Shown here: piece after piece, positions 1 to 6,476 of the stretch
Layout of the letters: each line of letters opens with the position of its first letter
Position numbering within the stretch: position 1 is the stretch's first letter
NCBI GenBank assembly: GCA_041488375.1
Contig: JBGPPD010000141.1
Location: 1-7,965, forward strand
DNA from: JAABQT01 sp041488375
Lineage (GTDB): Bacteria > Pseudomonadota > Gammaproteobacteria > Burkholderiales > SG8-39
Length of the DNA stretch: 7,965 bases
Direction of reading: 5' to 3'
Translations under genes and position numbers: made by a program
The notes under the pieces: model-generated
Told to the model about the DNA's origin: nothing
Database searches by the model: none
The model's input: the letters and a program-made list of their open reading frames with translations, nothing else

Positions 1-87
1 AACACCGAAGGGCGCACCTTCGGCCTGCTGGGCGAGCCGCGGGTCAACGTCAAGCGCCTGAACCTCGCGGTCGATGGGCTAAAGTGA
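1..87 (+). CDS. kdpC: KdpC, C-terminal end (partial)
   Basis: Only the last 28 codons and the TGA stop are in the window; the gene begins upstream. The visible peptide starts NTEGRTFGLLGEPRVNV and ends LNLAVDGLK. This matches the conserved C-terminus of KdpC, where a T-x-GR-xx-GLLGEPRVNVLxLNLALD pattern is typical. KdpC is the small single-span membrane subunit that stabilises the KdpFABC high-affinity potassium-importing P-type ATPase. The stop lies 4 nt before the kdpD start, so the usual kdpFABC-DE order is followed and one transcript is likely. The call rests on this short peptide plus the immediately following kdpD and kdpE, which together make it secure. Confidence 0.9.
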   Translation, partial: NTEGRTFGLLGEPRVNVKRLNLAVDGLK

Positions 88-91
88 GCGC

Positions 92-2824
92 ATGAGCGAG
101 GCGCGCCCGGATCCCGACGCTCTCCTCGCGCGGGTGCAGCGCGAGGAGGAAAAGGCCAGGCGCGGCAAGCTGAAAATCTTCTTCGGCGCCACCGCCGGCG
201 TGGGCAAGACCTACGCCATGCTGGAGGAAGCGCGCCGGCGCAAGGCCGCCGGCGAGGACGTGGTGGTCGGCTACGTGGAGCCGCACGGGCGCGCCGAGAC
301 CGAGGCGCTGGTCGCGGGCCTGGAGCAACTACCCTACCTGCAGGTCGCCTACCGCGGCGCGATCCTGCGCGATTTCGACCTCGACGCCGCGCTGGCGCGC
401 AAGCCCGCGCTGCTGGTGGTGGACGAGCTGGCGCACTCCAATCCCGTGGAGGGCGAGCCCGCCCCGCGCCACGCCAAGCGCTGGCAGGACGTGGAAGAGC
501 TGCTCGCCGCCGGCATCGACGTCTGCACCACCGTCAACGTGCAGCACATCGAGAGCCTGAACGACATCGTCGCCGGCATCACCGGCGTGCGCATGCAGGA
601 GACGGTGCCCGACCGGGTGTTCGAGAACGCGCACGAGGTGGCGCTGGTGGACACCCCGCCCGACGAGCTGCTCGCGCGCCTGCACGCCGGCAAGGTCTAC
701 ATTCCCGAGCAGGCGCGCCGCGCCATCGACAGCTTCTTCCGCAAGGGCAACCTGATCGCGCTGCGCGAGCTCGCGCTGCGCACCACCGCGGACCGCGTGG
801 ACGCGGCGATGCAGGAATACAAGGAGGGCCACGCCATCCGCACCACCTGGGCGGCGGGCGAGCGCATCCTGGTGGCCGTCGGTCCCTACGAGGACGCCGA
901 GCGCCTGGTGCGCGCCGGCAAGCGCATCGCCACCGCCCTGCGCGCGCCCTGGATCGTGGTCTACGTGGAAACGCCCCGCCTGCTGCGCCTGCCCGAGGAA
1001 GAGAGGAACCGGCGCATCGCGCTGCTGCGGCTGGCCGAGTCGCTCGGCGCCGAGGCGGTCACCCTCGGCGGCTCCTCTGCGGGCGAGGAGATCGCCAATT
1101 ACGCCGCCACGCGCAACGTCACCCGCATCGTCATCGGACGGCCGCGGCGCGCGCTGTGGCGGCGCCTGCTGCGGCCCTCGACCTACGGCGAGCTGCTCGA
1201 GCGCACCGAGGGCATCGACCTGCACGTGATCAGCGGCGGCGAGGCCGCCGCCGCCCTGCGCAATCCCTTCCTCGCGCGGAGCCAGGCCTACCTCGGCACC
1301 GCGCTGCCCAGCGGCAAGCTGCGCTGGCCGGGCTACGCCTGGGCGCTGGCGGCCACCGCGGCCTGTACGCTGCTCGGCATGGCGATGTCGCCGGCCGTCG
1401 AGCTGGTCAACATCGCCATGGTGTACCTGCTGGCGGTGGTGCTGCTCGCCGCGCGCTACGGGCGCGGGCCCGCGGTCGCCACCTCGCTGCTGGGAGTGGC
1501 CGCCTTCGATTTCTTCTTCGTGCCGCCAGCGCTCACCTTCGCGGTGAGCGACGTGCAATACGTGATCACCTTCGCCATCATGCTCACCGTCGGGCTGGTC
1601 ATCTCCGGCCTGACTGCGAGCGTGCGCCTGCAGGCGCGCGTCGCCGGGCACCGCGAGCGGCGCACCGCGCTGCTCTACGCCATGAGCCGCGAGCTCGCCG
1701 CCACGCGCGGCCTGGACGCCATGGCGCGCGTCGCGGTGCGCCACGTGAGCGAAGTATTCGACGGCCAGGTGGTGGTGCTGCTGCCCGAGGCCGGCGGGCG
1801 CGTGCGCCACCCGCACGGCGAGAGCATCGCTGGATCGCTGCACGGCGCCGACCTCGGCATTGCGCAATGGGTGCAGGATCACGGGCTGCCGGCCGGCCTC
1901 GGCACCGACACGCTGCCCGGCGCCGAGGCGATCTACCTGCCGTTGAAGGGTTCACACGCCGTGCTCGGCGTGCTCGGCGTACTGCCGGTCAACGCGCGCC
2001 GCGTGCTGCTGCCCGAGCAGTTCCACCTGCTCGAGACCTTCGCCGGCCAGGTGGCGCTGGCGCTGGAGCGCGCGCAGCTCGGCGAACGCGCGCAGCGGGC
2101 GAGCATCGACGCCGAAACCGAAGGATTGAGGAACGCCCTGCTCGCCTCCATCTCGCACGACCTGCGCACGCCCCTCGCGGTGATCGCCGGCGCCTCCTCC
2201 AGCCTTGCCGAGCGTGGCGAGCAGCTCCCCGCGCCCGAGCGCGCGGCGCTGGCGCGCAGTATTTACGAGCAATCCCGACAGATGGGTGACCTCGTGGCCA
2301 AGGTGCTGGAGATGACGAGGCTGGAGGCGGGCGGCATTGCGCTCGAGCGCGACTGGCACGCGCTCGGCGAAATCACCGGCTCGGTGCTGCGCCGCCTCGC
2401 CGAGCGCCTCGCCGAGCACCCGGTGCGCGTCGAGATGCCTGCGGAGCTGCCGCTCGCGCGCGTGGATGCCACACTGATCGAGCAGGTGTACGCCAACCTG
2501 CTGGAGAACGCCGCCAAGTACACGCCGCCGGGCACCTGCATCACGCTGCGCGCGGCCGCCGAAGCCGGCGAATTCCTGGTGTCCGTGGAGGACGAAGGGC
2601 CGGGGCTGCCGCCCGGCGACCCGGAGCAGCTGTTCGCCAAGTTCCAGCGCGGCGCGGCCGAGGGCGCCATCGGCGGGGTGGGCCTCGGCCTCGCCATCTG
2701 CCGGGCGATCGTGCGCCTGCACGGCGGGCGCATCTGGGCCGAGCGCCTGCCGCGGGGCGGCACGGCATTCCGCTTCACCCTGCCGCTGGAGGAGGCGCCC
2801 GTGGTGCCGGCGGAGCCGGCGTGA
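92..2824 (+). CDS. kdpD: KdpD, potassium/turgor-responsive sensor histidine kinase
   Basis: A 910-residue membrane sensor kinase that phosphorylates KdpE when potassium is limiting, close to the roughly 895 residues of E. coli KdpD. Domains in order: an N-terminal KdpD domain (about 22-230) with a Walker A loop GATAGVGKT at 32-40 and a Walker B-like LLVVDEL at 107-113; a universal-stress-protein-like domain (about 257-380) ending near VTRIVIGRP; four close-packed hydrophobic membrane segments (DUF4118, about 415-508); a GAF-like region (about 525-660); a HisKA domain with phospho-acceptor His689 in SISHDLRTPL; and an HATPase domain with the N-box Asn806 in NLLENAAKY, G1 DEGPG (834-838) and G2 GVGLGL (862-867). 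All key kinase residues are present. The ATG at 92 lies 4 nt after the kdpC stop, behind only a weak AGTGAG ribosome site, consistent with translational coupling. The N-terminal region reads as family sequence soon after this start. Confidence 0.97.
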   Translation: MSEARPDPDALLARVQREEEKARRGKLKIFFGATAGVGKTYAMLEEARRRKAAGEDVVVGYVEPHGRAETEALVAGLEQLPYLQVAYRGAILRDFDLDAALARKPALLVVDELAHSNPVEGEPAPRHAKRWQDVEELLAAGIDVCTTVNVQHIESLNDIVAGITGVRMQETVPDRVFENAHEVALVDTPPDELLARLHAGKVYIPEQARRAIDSFFRKGNLIALRELALRTTADRVDAAMQEYKEGHAIRTTWAAGERILVAVGPYEDAERLVRAGKRIATALRAPWIVVYVETPRLLRLPEEERNRRIALLRLAESLGAEAVTLGGSSAGEEIANYAATRNVTRIVIGRPRRALWRRLLRPSTYGELLERTEGIDLHVISGGEAAAALRNPFLARSQAYLGTALPSGKLRWPGYAWALAATAACTLLGMAMSPAVELVNIAMVYLLAVVLLAARYGRGPAVATSLLGVAAFDFFFVPPALTFAVSDVQYVITFAIMLTVGLVISGLTASVRLQARVAGHRERRTALLYAMSRELAATRGLDAMARVAVRHVSEVFDGQVVVLLPEAGGRVRHPHGESIAGSLHGADLGIAQWVQDHGLPAGLGTDTLPGAEAIYLPLKGSHAVLGVLGVLPVNARRVLLPEQFHLLETFAGQVALALERAQLGERAQRASIDAETEGLRNALLASISHDLRTPLAVIAGASSSLAERGEQLPAPERAALARSIYEQSRQMGDLVAKVLEMTRLEAGGIALERDWHALGEITGSVLRRLAERLAEHPVRVEMPAELPLARVDATLIEQVYANLLENAAKYTPPGTCITLRAAAEAGEFLVSVEDEGPGLPPGDPEQLFAKFQRGAAEGAIGGVGLGLAICRAIVRLHGGRIWAERLPRGGTAFRFTLPLEEAPVVPAEPA

Positions 2825-3522
2825 GCGAGCCGCGCGCCGCGATCCTGGTGGTCGAGGACGAGCCGGAAATACGGCGCTTCCTTCGGGCCGCACTGGGCGC
2901 CGAAGGCTACCGGGTGGTGGAGGCGGAAACCGGCGCGCGCGGCGCGATCGAGGCGGGCTCGCACAAGCCCGACCTCGCCATCGTCGACCTGGGGCTGCCC
3001 GACATCGACGGCGTGGAGGTGATCCGGCGCATCCGCGCCTGGTCGCCGATGCCGATCGTGGTGCTGTCGGCGCGCGCGCGCGAGCAGGCGAAAGTCGAAG
3101 CGCTGGATGCGGGCGCCGACGACTACGTCACCAAGCCCTTCGGCGTCGGCGAGCTGCTGGCGCGCGTGCGCGTGGCGCTGCGCCACGCCGCGCGCACCGC
3201 CGGCAGCGGCGCCACCCGCCTGCGCTTCGGCGAGGTCGAGGCCGACCTCGAGCGCCGCCGCGTGACCCGCGCCGGTTCCGAGGTGCACCTGACGCCGATC
3301 GAGTTCCGGCTGCTCGCCTGCCTGGCGCAGCACCTGGGGCTCGTCGTGACGCACCGGCAGCTGCTCAAGGAAGTGTGGGGGCCTTCGCACGTCGAGCATA
3401 CGCACTACCTGCGCATCTACATGAAGCAGCTGCGCGAAAAGCTCGAGGCCGATCCGCTGCGCCCGCGCCACCTGCTCACCGAGATCGGCGTCGGCTACCG
3501 ACTGCTGGGCGAAGAACCCTGA
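2821..3522 (+). CDS. kdpE: KdpE, OmpR/PhoB-type response regulator
   Basis: A 233-residue cytoplasmic DNA-binding regulator that, once phosphorylated by KdpD, activates the kdp transport operon. The receiver domain (about 7-120) has the acidic pair Glu12/Asp13, phospho-acceptor Asp56 in IVDLGLPD, Ser83 in VLSAR and Lys105 in VTKPF. The C-terminal winged-helix domain (about 132-230) carries the family segment LTPIEFRLLACLAQH, then a recognition-helix region around THYLRIYMKQLREKLE and the closing GVGYRLL. Length is normal for KdpE. The GTG start at 2821 overlaps the kdpD stop in GTGA; a GGAG at 2812-2815 sits 5 nt upstream, and the protein begins with the usual short lead-in to the first beta strand. 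Expression is therefore probably coupled to kdpD. The stop directly abuts the stop of the converging gene. Confidence 0.97.
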   Translation: MSEPRAAILVVEDEPEIRRFLRAALGAEGYRVVEAETGARGAIEAGSHKPDLAIVDLGLPDIDGVEVIRRIRAWSPMPIVVLSARAREQAKVEALDAGADDYVTKPFGVGELLARVRVALRHAARTAGSGATRLRFGEVEADLERRRVTRAGSEVHLTPIEFRLLACLAQHLGLVVTHRQLLKEVWGPSHVEHTHYLRIYMKQLREKLEADPLRPRHLLTEIGVGYRLLGEEP

Positions 3523-4656
3523 TCAGCGCTGGTTGGCGGCTTTGCCGGCGTTGGCCGCCGGCGCGGGTTTCGCAGGCGCATCGCGCGTCGGACTGAAGTC
3601 CAGGTTGATCATGTCGCCGAGCGCATCCGGGGTGTTCTCGCGCACTTTGCGCAAAGACGGCAGCGCCTTGTCGAATGCCTCGGACAGGCTCGGATCAAAT
3701 TGCTTGCCGAAACACGCGCGCACTTCCTTTGCCGCCTCGTCCACGGTGTACGGCTTCTGGCGGTAGAACTGCGTGGTGGTCATGGCCTCGAAGGCGTCGA
3801 CGATCGCCATCACCCTCCCCGCCCAGGGGATGTCCTTGCCCTTGAGCTTCTTCGGGTAGCCGGTGCCGTCCCAGCGCTCGTGGTGGGTGAGCGCGAGGCT
3901 GCGCGCGAGCGCGAGCACCGGGTCCTTGTGCTCGCCGATGATCTCGGCGCCGAGCTCCGGGTGCCGCCGCACGCGCTCGAGGTCGGGCGCCGAGAGCTTG
4001 CCGGGCTTGCGCAGGATTTCCGAAGGCACGCCGATCTTGCCGATGTCGTGGAGCGGCGAGGCCTTCAGCAGCAGCTCGGCGACCTCGGGCCTCGCGCCGG
4101 AGGACAACGCGAGCAGCTTGGCGTACTGGCTGATGCGCGCCACGCGGTTGCCCGCCGCCGCGCTCTCGTGGAACTCCATGGCCCGCGCCAGGCGCCGGAT
4201 CACCTGCTCGCGCGCGTCCTCCAGCTGCGCGGTGCGCTCCTGCACCAGGCGCTCGAGTTCGATCTGGCGGTTGGCGAGCGCGAGGTGGGTGCGCACGCGA
4301 GCCATCAGCAGCTTCGCGTTGATCGGCTTGGTGAGGTAGTCCACCGCTCCGAGGTCGAGGCCCTCGACCTGGTCCGCGGCCTCGGTCTTGCTGGTGAGGA
4401 AAATCACCGGGATGCCTGCGGTGGCGGGGTCCTGCTTGAGCAGCTGGCAGATCTCAAAGCCGGTGGCGCCCGGCATCTCGACGTCGAGCAGGATCAGGTC
4501 GGGCTGCGGAGCCTGGGCGGCGAGTGTCAGCGCGTCGCCGCCGTCGCTGGCGAGCTTGACTTCGTACTGGGTGCTGAGCGCCTTGCCGATCAGGGCGAGC
4601 AAGTCCTCCGCGTCGTCCACCGCGAGGATCACCGCCCGGGCGCCGTCCTGGGACAT
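3523..4656 (-). CDS. Response regulator with HD-GYP output domain
   Basis: A 377-residue cytoplasmic protein, probably a cyclic-di-GMP phosphodiesterase-type response regulator (RpfG-like architecture). The receiver (about 8-125) has Asp14/Asp15, phospho-acceptor Asp58 in LLDVEMPG, Thr88 and Lys110 in LTKPI. A helical linker rich in charged residues (about 126-155) leads to the HD-GYP domain (about 155-345), with His203-Asp204 and Lys207 in HDIGKIGVP, His232 in RRHPELG, His258-His259 in HHERWDGTGYP and Asp287 in IVDAFEAM. The segment that in many HD-GYP proteins reads ETGNH is here AAAGNRV, so two residues usually counted as metal ligands are absent. A low-complexity Ala/Pro/Lys tail follows (about 350-377). 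No kinase is adjacent, so it is an orphan regulator. The ATG has no strong Shine-Dalgarno; the start was chosen because residue 8 onwards is the first receiver beta strand. Enzyme activity is inferred, not shown. Confidence 0.9.
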   Translation of the reverse strand: MSQDGARAVILAVDDAEDLLALIGKALSTQYEVKLASDGGDALTLAAQAPQPDLILLDVEMPGATGFEICQLLKQDPATAGIPVIFLTSKTEAADQVEGLDLGAVDYLTKPINAKLLMARVRTHLALANRQIELERLVQERTAQLEDAREQVIRRLARAMEFHESAAAGNRVARISQYAKLLALSSGARPEVAELLLKASPLHDIGKIGVPSEILRKPGKLSAPDLERVRRHPELGAEIIGEHKDPVLALARSLALTHHERWDGTGYPKKLKGKDIPWAGRVMAIVDAFEAMTTTQFYRQKPYTVDEAAKEVRACFGKQFDPSLSEAFDKALPSLRKVRENTPDALGDMINLDFSPTRDAPAKPAPAANAGKAANQR

Positions 4657-4688
4657 GGCGGGCAGTCTACCCCCGTTCGCAGCCGGGC

Positions 4689-4715
4689 TTGACAGGCGGA
4701 GGCTTCGTGTATAAT
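4689..4715 (+). promoter_or_regulatory. Sigma70-type promoter for the cold-shock gene
   Basis: A perfect TTGACA at 4689-4694 and a perfect TATAAT at 4710-4715 are separated by 15 bp, shorter than the optimal 17 bp. Transcription would start near 4722. This is the only strong promoter-like pair I found in the window. It begins 33 bp from the start codon of the divergent HD-GYP gene. That gene shows no comparable promoter of its own in this gap. Confidence 0.8.
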
Positions 4716-4721
4716 CGCCCG

Positions 4722-4832
4722 CGCTGGTTTCCTCAAGCAGTCCCGCTGGTCCATTCCTGCGTCTTCTACTTGGTGTTCCGGCAGTGGGCGAAAGCCCGTT
4801 ACTAAATCAATTTTTCGAGAGGCAAGACGATC
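4722..4832 (+). promoter_or_regulatory. Long 5' leader of the cold-shock mRNA with a GNRA-loop hairpin
   Basis: About 110 nt separate the predicted transcription start from the ATG. The leader contains a hairpin at 4783-4800: GGGC (4786-4789) and GCCC (4794-4797) close a GAAA tetraloop, and three A-U/G-U pairs extend the stem outward. An AU-rich stretch (4799-4815) follows, then the ribosome-binding site GAGAGG (4817-4822), 10 nt before the ATG. Long structured leaders are known for cspA-type genes, where they control translation and mRNA stability with temperature. That role here is inferred from gene type and leader length. Confidence 0.6.
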
Positions 4833-5036
4833 ATGGCAACTGGAACAGTCAAGTGGTTCAACGATGCGAAGGGCTTCGGCTTCATCACCCCCGACGGCGG
4901 CGGCAAGGACCTGTTCGCGCATTTCTCCGCGATCCAGGGTTCGGGCTTCAAGAGCCTGAAGGACGGGCAGAAGGTTTCCTTCGACGTCACCACCGGGCCG
5001 AAGGGCGACCAGGCGACGAACATCAAGCCGATGTAA
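4833..5036 (+). CDS. CspA-family cold-shock protein
   Basis: A 67-residue single cold-shock domain, the standard length for the family. It binds single-stranded RNA or DNA and is expected to act as an RNA chaperone in the cytoplasm. The fold is covered end to end: it opens with TGTVKWFN, has RNP1 as KGFGFI (13-18) and RNP2 as DLFAHFS (26-32), and closes with KGDQATNIKPM. RNP2 has Leu-Phe-Ala-His rather than the more common Val-Phe-Val-His, a frequent proteobacterial variant. The ATG at 4833 follows GAGAGG. It is a single-gene transcript with its own promoter, leader and terminator. Whether it is cold-induced or constitutive cannot be told, because bacteria usually carry several paralogues; I therefore give no specific csp letter. 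Confidence 0.96.
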   Translation: MATGTVKWFNDAKGFGFITPDGGGKDLFAHFSAIQGSGFKSLKDGQKVSFDVTTGPKGDQATNIKPM

Positions 5037-5059
5037 CTGTCGGTTCGAAGCAGCAAACG

Positions 5060-5091
5060 AAAGGCCCGCGCAAGCGGGCCTTTTTGTTTTT
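5060..5091 (+). terminator. Intrinsic terminator of the cold-shock gene, possibly bidirectional
   Basis: GGCCCGC (5063-5069) and GCGGGCC (5074-5080) form a perfect 7-bp GC stem with a GCAA loop. The stem can be extended by A-T pairs from 5060-5062, and it is followed by TTTTTGTTTTT (5081-5091). It begins 23 nt after the csp stop. On the minus strand the same hairpin is followed by TTTCGTTTGC, so it may also stop transcripts from the converging transporter gene. Confidence 0.93.
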
Positions 5092-5093
5092 GA

Positions 5094-5277
5094 AATCGAG
5101 GTCAGAGCCCGATTTCGGGCGACTCGCAAACGCCCGTGCCGCCTTTGACTTTCCATGGTCTCGTGTTTTCCGGCTCGGTGAATCGTCGAGCCGGAAAACA
5201 CGAGATCGATTTGAAATGCCAAGCCCGCGTACGGGCCGGGCGGTCAGCCGGGGGAAAACCGGGCTCTGACCCCGATT
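5094..5277. repeat. 184-bp non-coding MITE/REP-like element with terminal inverted repeats
   Basis: The ends are 18-bp inverted repeats differing at one base. The left end AATCGAGGTCAGAGCCCG (5094-5111) matches the reverse complement of the right end CGGGCTCTGACCCCGATT (5260-5277). Just inside are two small hairpins with the same stem, GCCCG/CGGGC: 5107-5111 with 5116-5120, and 5223-5227 with 5232-5236. The middle is occupied by a perfect 19-bp inverted repeat (5159-5205). No reading frame in it resembles a protein, and no transposase is nearby, so it would be a non-autonomous element moved in trans. The left end sits directly after the csp terminator T-tract, and the right end lies inside the transporter coding sequence. 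Its end sequence recurs at 6505-6527. I recall similar GGGGTC(A)GACCCC repeats near REP-associated Y1-type transposases, but I cannot confirm that here. Confidence 0.75.
5159..5205. repeat. Perfect 19-bp inverted repeat at the core of the element
   Basis: The left arm TCTCGTGTTTTCCGGCTCG (5159-5177) and right arm 5187-5205 are exact reverse complements around a 9-nt spacer, gtgaatcgt. G-C and wobble pairs extend the stem to about 5156-5208. No T-tract follows on either strand, so it is not a typical terminator. A perfect stem of this length is best explained as part of the mobile element or as a recent duplication and inversion. Confidence 0.9.
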
Positions 5278-6476
5278 GTTTCTTCCGGCGGGTTCTCGTC
5301 CATCAGCCACTGCAGCGTGAAGGCGGCGAAGCCGATCACGATCAGCGCGCCCCAGGCGAGGTTGTAGTTGCCGTTCCAGGCGAACACCAGGCCGCCCATC
5401 CAGGCGCCGAAGAAGGAACCCACCTGGTGGCTGAGGAACACCACGCCATAGAGCGTGCCGAAGTGCTGCAGGCCGAATACGCGGCCGATGATGCCGGTGA
5501 CCAGGGGCGACACGCCCAGCCACAGCGCGCCCATCGCCGCGGCGAAGATCAGCGTGCTGGTGGCGCTGATCGGCGCCAGCAGGAAAGCGCAGATGAACAG
5601 CGTCCTGAGCAGGTAGATCAGCGCCAGCAGGTGCTTCTGGCTGTAGCGCGCGCCCAGCAGCCCGAAGCCGTAGGTGCCGATGGCGTTGAACAGCCCGATC
5701 AGGCCCAGCGCCGTCGCGCCCACGCCCGGCGCCACGCCGCACAGCTGCAGGTACGCCGGCAGGTGCGTGGTGAGGAACACGAGCTGGAAACCGCAGGCGA
5801 AGAAAGCCAGCGTCATGAACAGGTACCCTCGGTGGCCGATCGCCTCGCGCAGCGCCTCGCGCAGCGGCTGCGGCTTCGCGCCGGCCGAGACGGGCTCGGC
5901 CTTGAGCGTGATCGCCAGTCCCCTGATCGGCAGCGCGAGCAGCACCATCGAGCTGGCGATGCCGGCGAACGCGGTCATCGCCACCTGCCAGCCGTAGGCG
6001 TTGATCAGCCCCTGCCCGATCGGCGCGAGCAGCATGGTGCCCAGCGACCCCGAGGCCGCCACCAGGCCCACCGTCTGGCTGCGCTTCTCCGGCGGCGTGG
6101 CGCGCGTCACCACGCCCATCAGCACGCCGAACGCCGTGCCCGCGGTGCCGATGCCGAGCAGGAAGCCGGCGACATCCAGTCCCAGCGTGCCGTGCGAGAA
6201 CACCATCAGCAGCATCCCCGCCGCGTAGGCGAGCGCGGTCCACACGAGGATCGGCCGCGCGCCGTGCTTGTCGGCGAGCGCGCCGACGAAAGGCTGGCTG
6301 ATGCCCCAGACGATGTTCTGCAGCGCGATGGCGAAGCCGAAAGTCGCCGCCGAGACGCCCGCATCCAGCGTCATCGGCCGCATGAACAGGCCCAGGCTCT
6401 GGCGCAGGCCCATGCAGACCGAGATGATGGCGCCGCTCAGCACGAGCAGAAGGATCATGGCGCGGCGGTGGCTCAT
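5244..6476 (-). CDS. Major facilitator superfamily (MFS) transporter
   Basis: A 410-residue inner-membrane secondary transporter with the typical twelve hydrophobic segments in two halves. A charged cytoplasmic loop (about 186-215) joins the halves. MFS motif A is visible as GALADKHGARP (65-75) between segments 2 and 3. A segment rich in Gly and aromatics, LYGVVFLSHQVGSFFGAW (342-359), is typical of a proteobacterial MFS_1 group related to monocarboxylate/oxalate-type carriers, but the substrate cannot be assigned. The ATG overlaps the stop of the upstream reductase gene (ATGA). It has its own ribosome site AAAAGGA (6481-6487), 4 nt from the start, so the pair is likely one operon. Odd point: residues 401-410 and the stop codon are encoded inside the 184-bp repeat element, so the natural C-terminus after about DENPPEET has been replaced. 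Confidence 0.93.
   Translation of the reverse strand: MSHRRAMILLLVLSGAIISVCMGLRQSLGLFMRPMTLDAGVSAATFGFAIALQNIVWGISQPFVGALADKHGARPILVWTALAYAAGMLLMVFSHGTLGLDVAGFLLGIGTAGTAFGVLMGVVTRATPPEKRSQTVGLVAASGSLGTMLLAPIGQGLINAYGWQVAMTAFAGIASSMVLLALPIRGLAITLKAEPVSAGAKPQPLREALREAIGHRGYLFMTLAFFACGFQLVFLTTHLPAYLQLCGVAPGVGATALGLIGLFNAIGTYGFGLLGARYSQKHLLALIYLLRTLFICAFLLAPISATSTLIFAAAMGALWLGVSPLVTGIIGRVFGLQHFGTLYGVVFLSHQVGSFFGAWMGGLVFAWNGNYNLAWGALIVIGFAAFTLQWLMDENPPEETIGVRARFSPG

Noticed and set aside
329..1882. Long minus-strand open frame (517 codons) opposite kdpD
   Set aside because: Its translation is low-complexity, rich in His/Gln/Arg/Ala/Gly, and lacks any domain. It is the expected antisense shadow of a GC-rich gene whose kdpD frame is fully accounted for.
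1156..2289. Plus-strand overlapping frame inside kdpD
   Set aside because: The product is almost all Arg/Ala/Gly/Pro and is a +1 shadow of kdpD; no independent coding signal is seen.
2263..3471. Minus-strand frame spanning kdpD and kdpE
   Set aside because: It lies entirely opposite two well-supported genes and has no recognisable motif or ribosome site.
3544..3562. 7-bp GC hairpin (GCCGGCG/CGCCGGC) just after kdpE as a terminator
   Set aside because: It is not followed by a T-tract on either strand and lies in the Ala/Pro-rich 3' coding region of the HD-GYP gene, where such stems arise by composition.
3700..4692. Plus-strand frame opposite the HD-GYP regulator
   Set aside because: The composition is typical of an antisense shadow (Leu/Arg/Gly/His-rich, no domains), and the minus-strand gene explains the region.
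5094..5277. CRISPR-like repeat or small RNA gene in the repeat region
   Set aside because: There are no regularly spaced direct repeats and no promoter. The symmetry is inverted, which fits a mobile element better.
5084..5281. TTGTTT on both sides of the 184-bp element as a target-site duplication
   Set aside because: The left copy is part of the terminator T-tract and the spacing to the two ends differs, so the match is probably chance.
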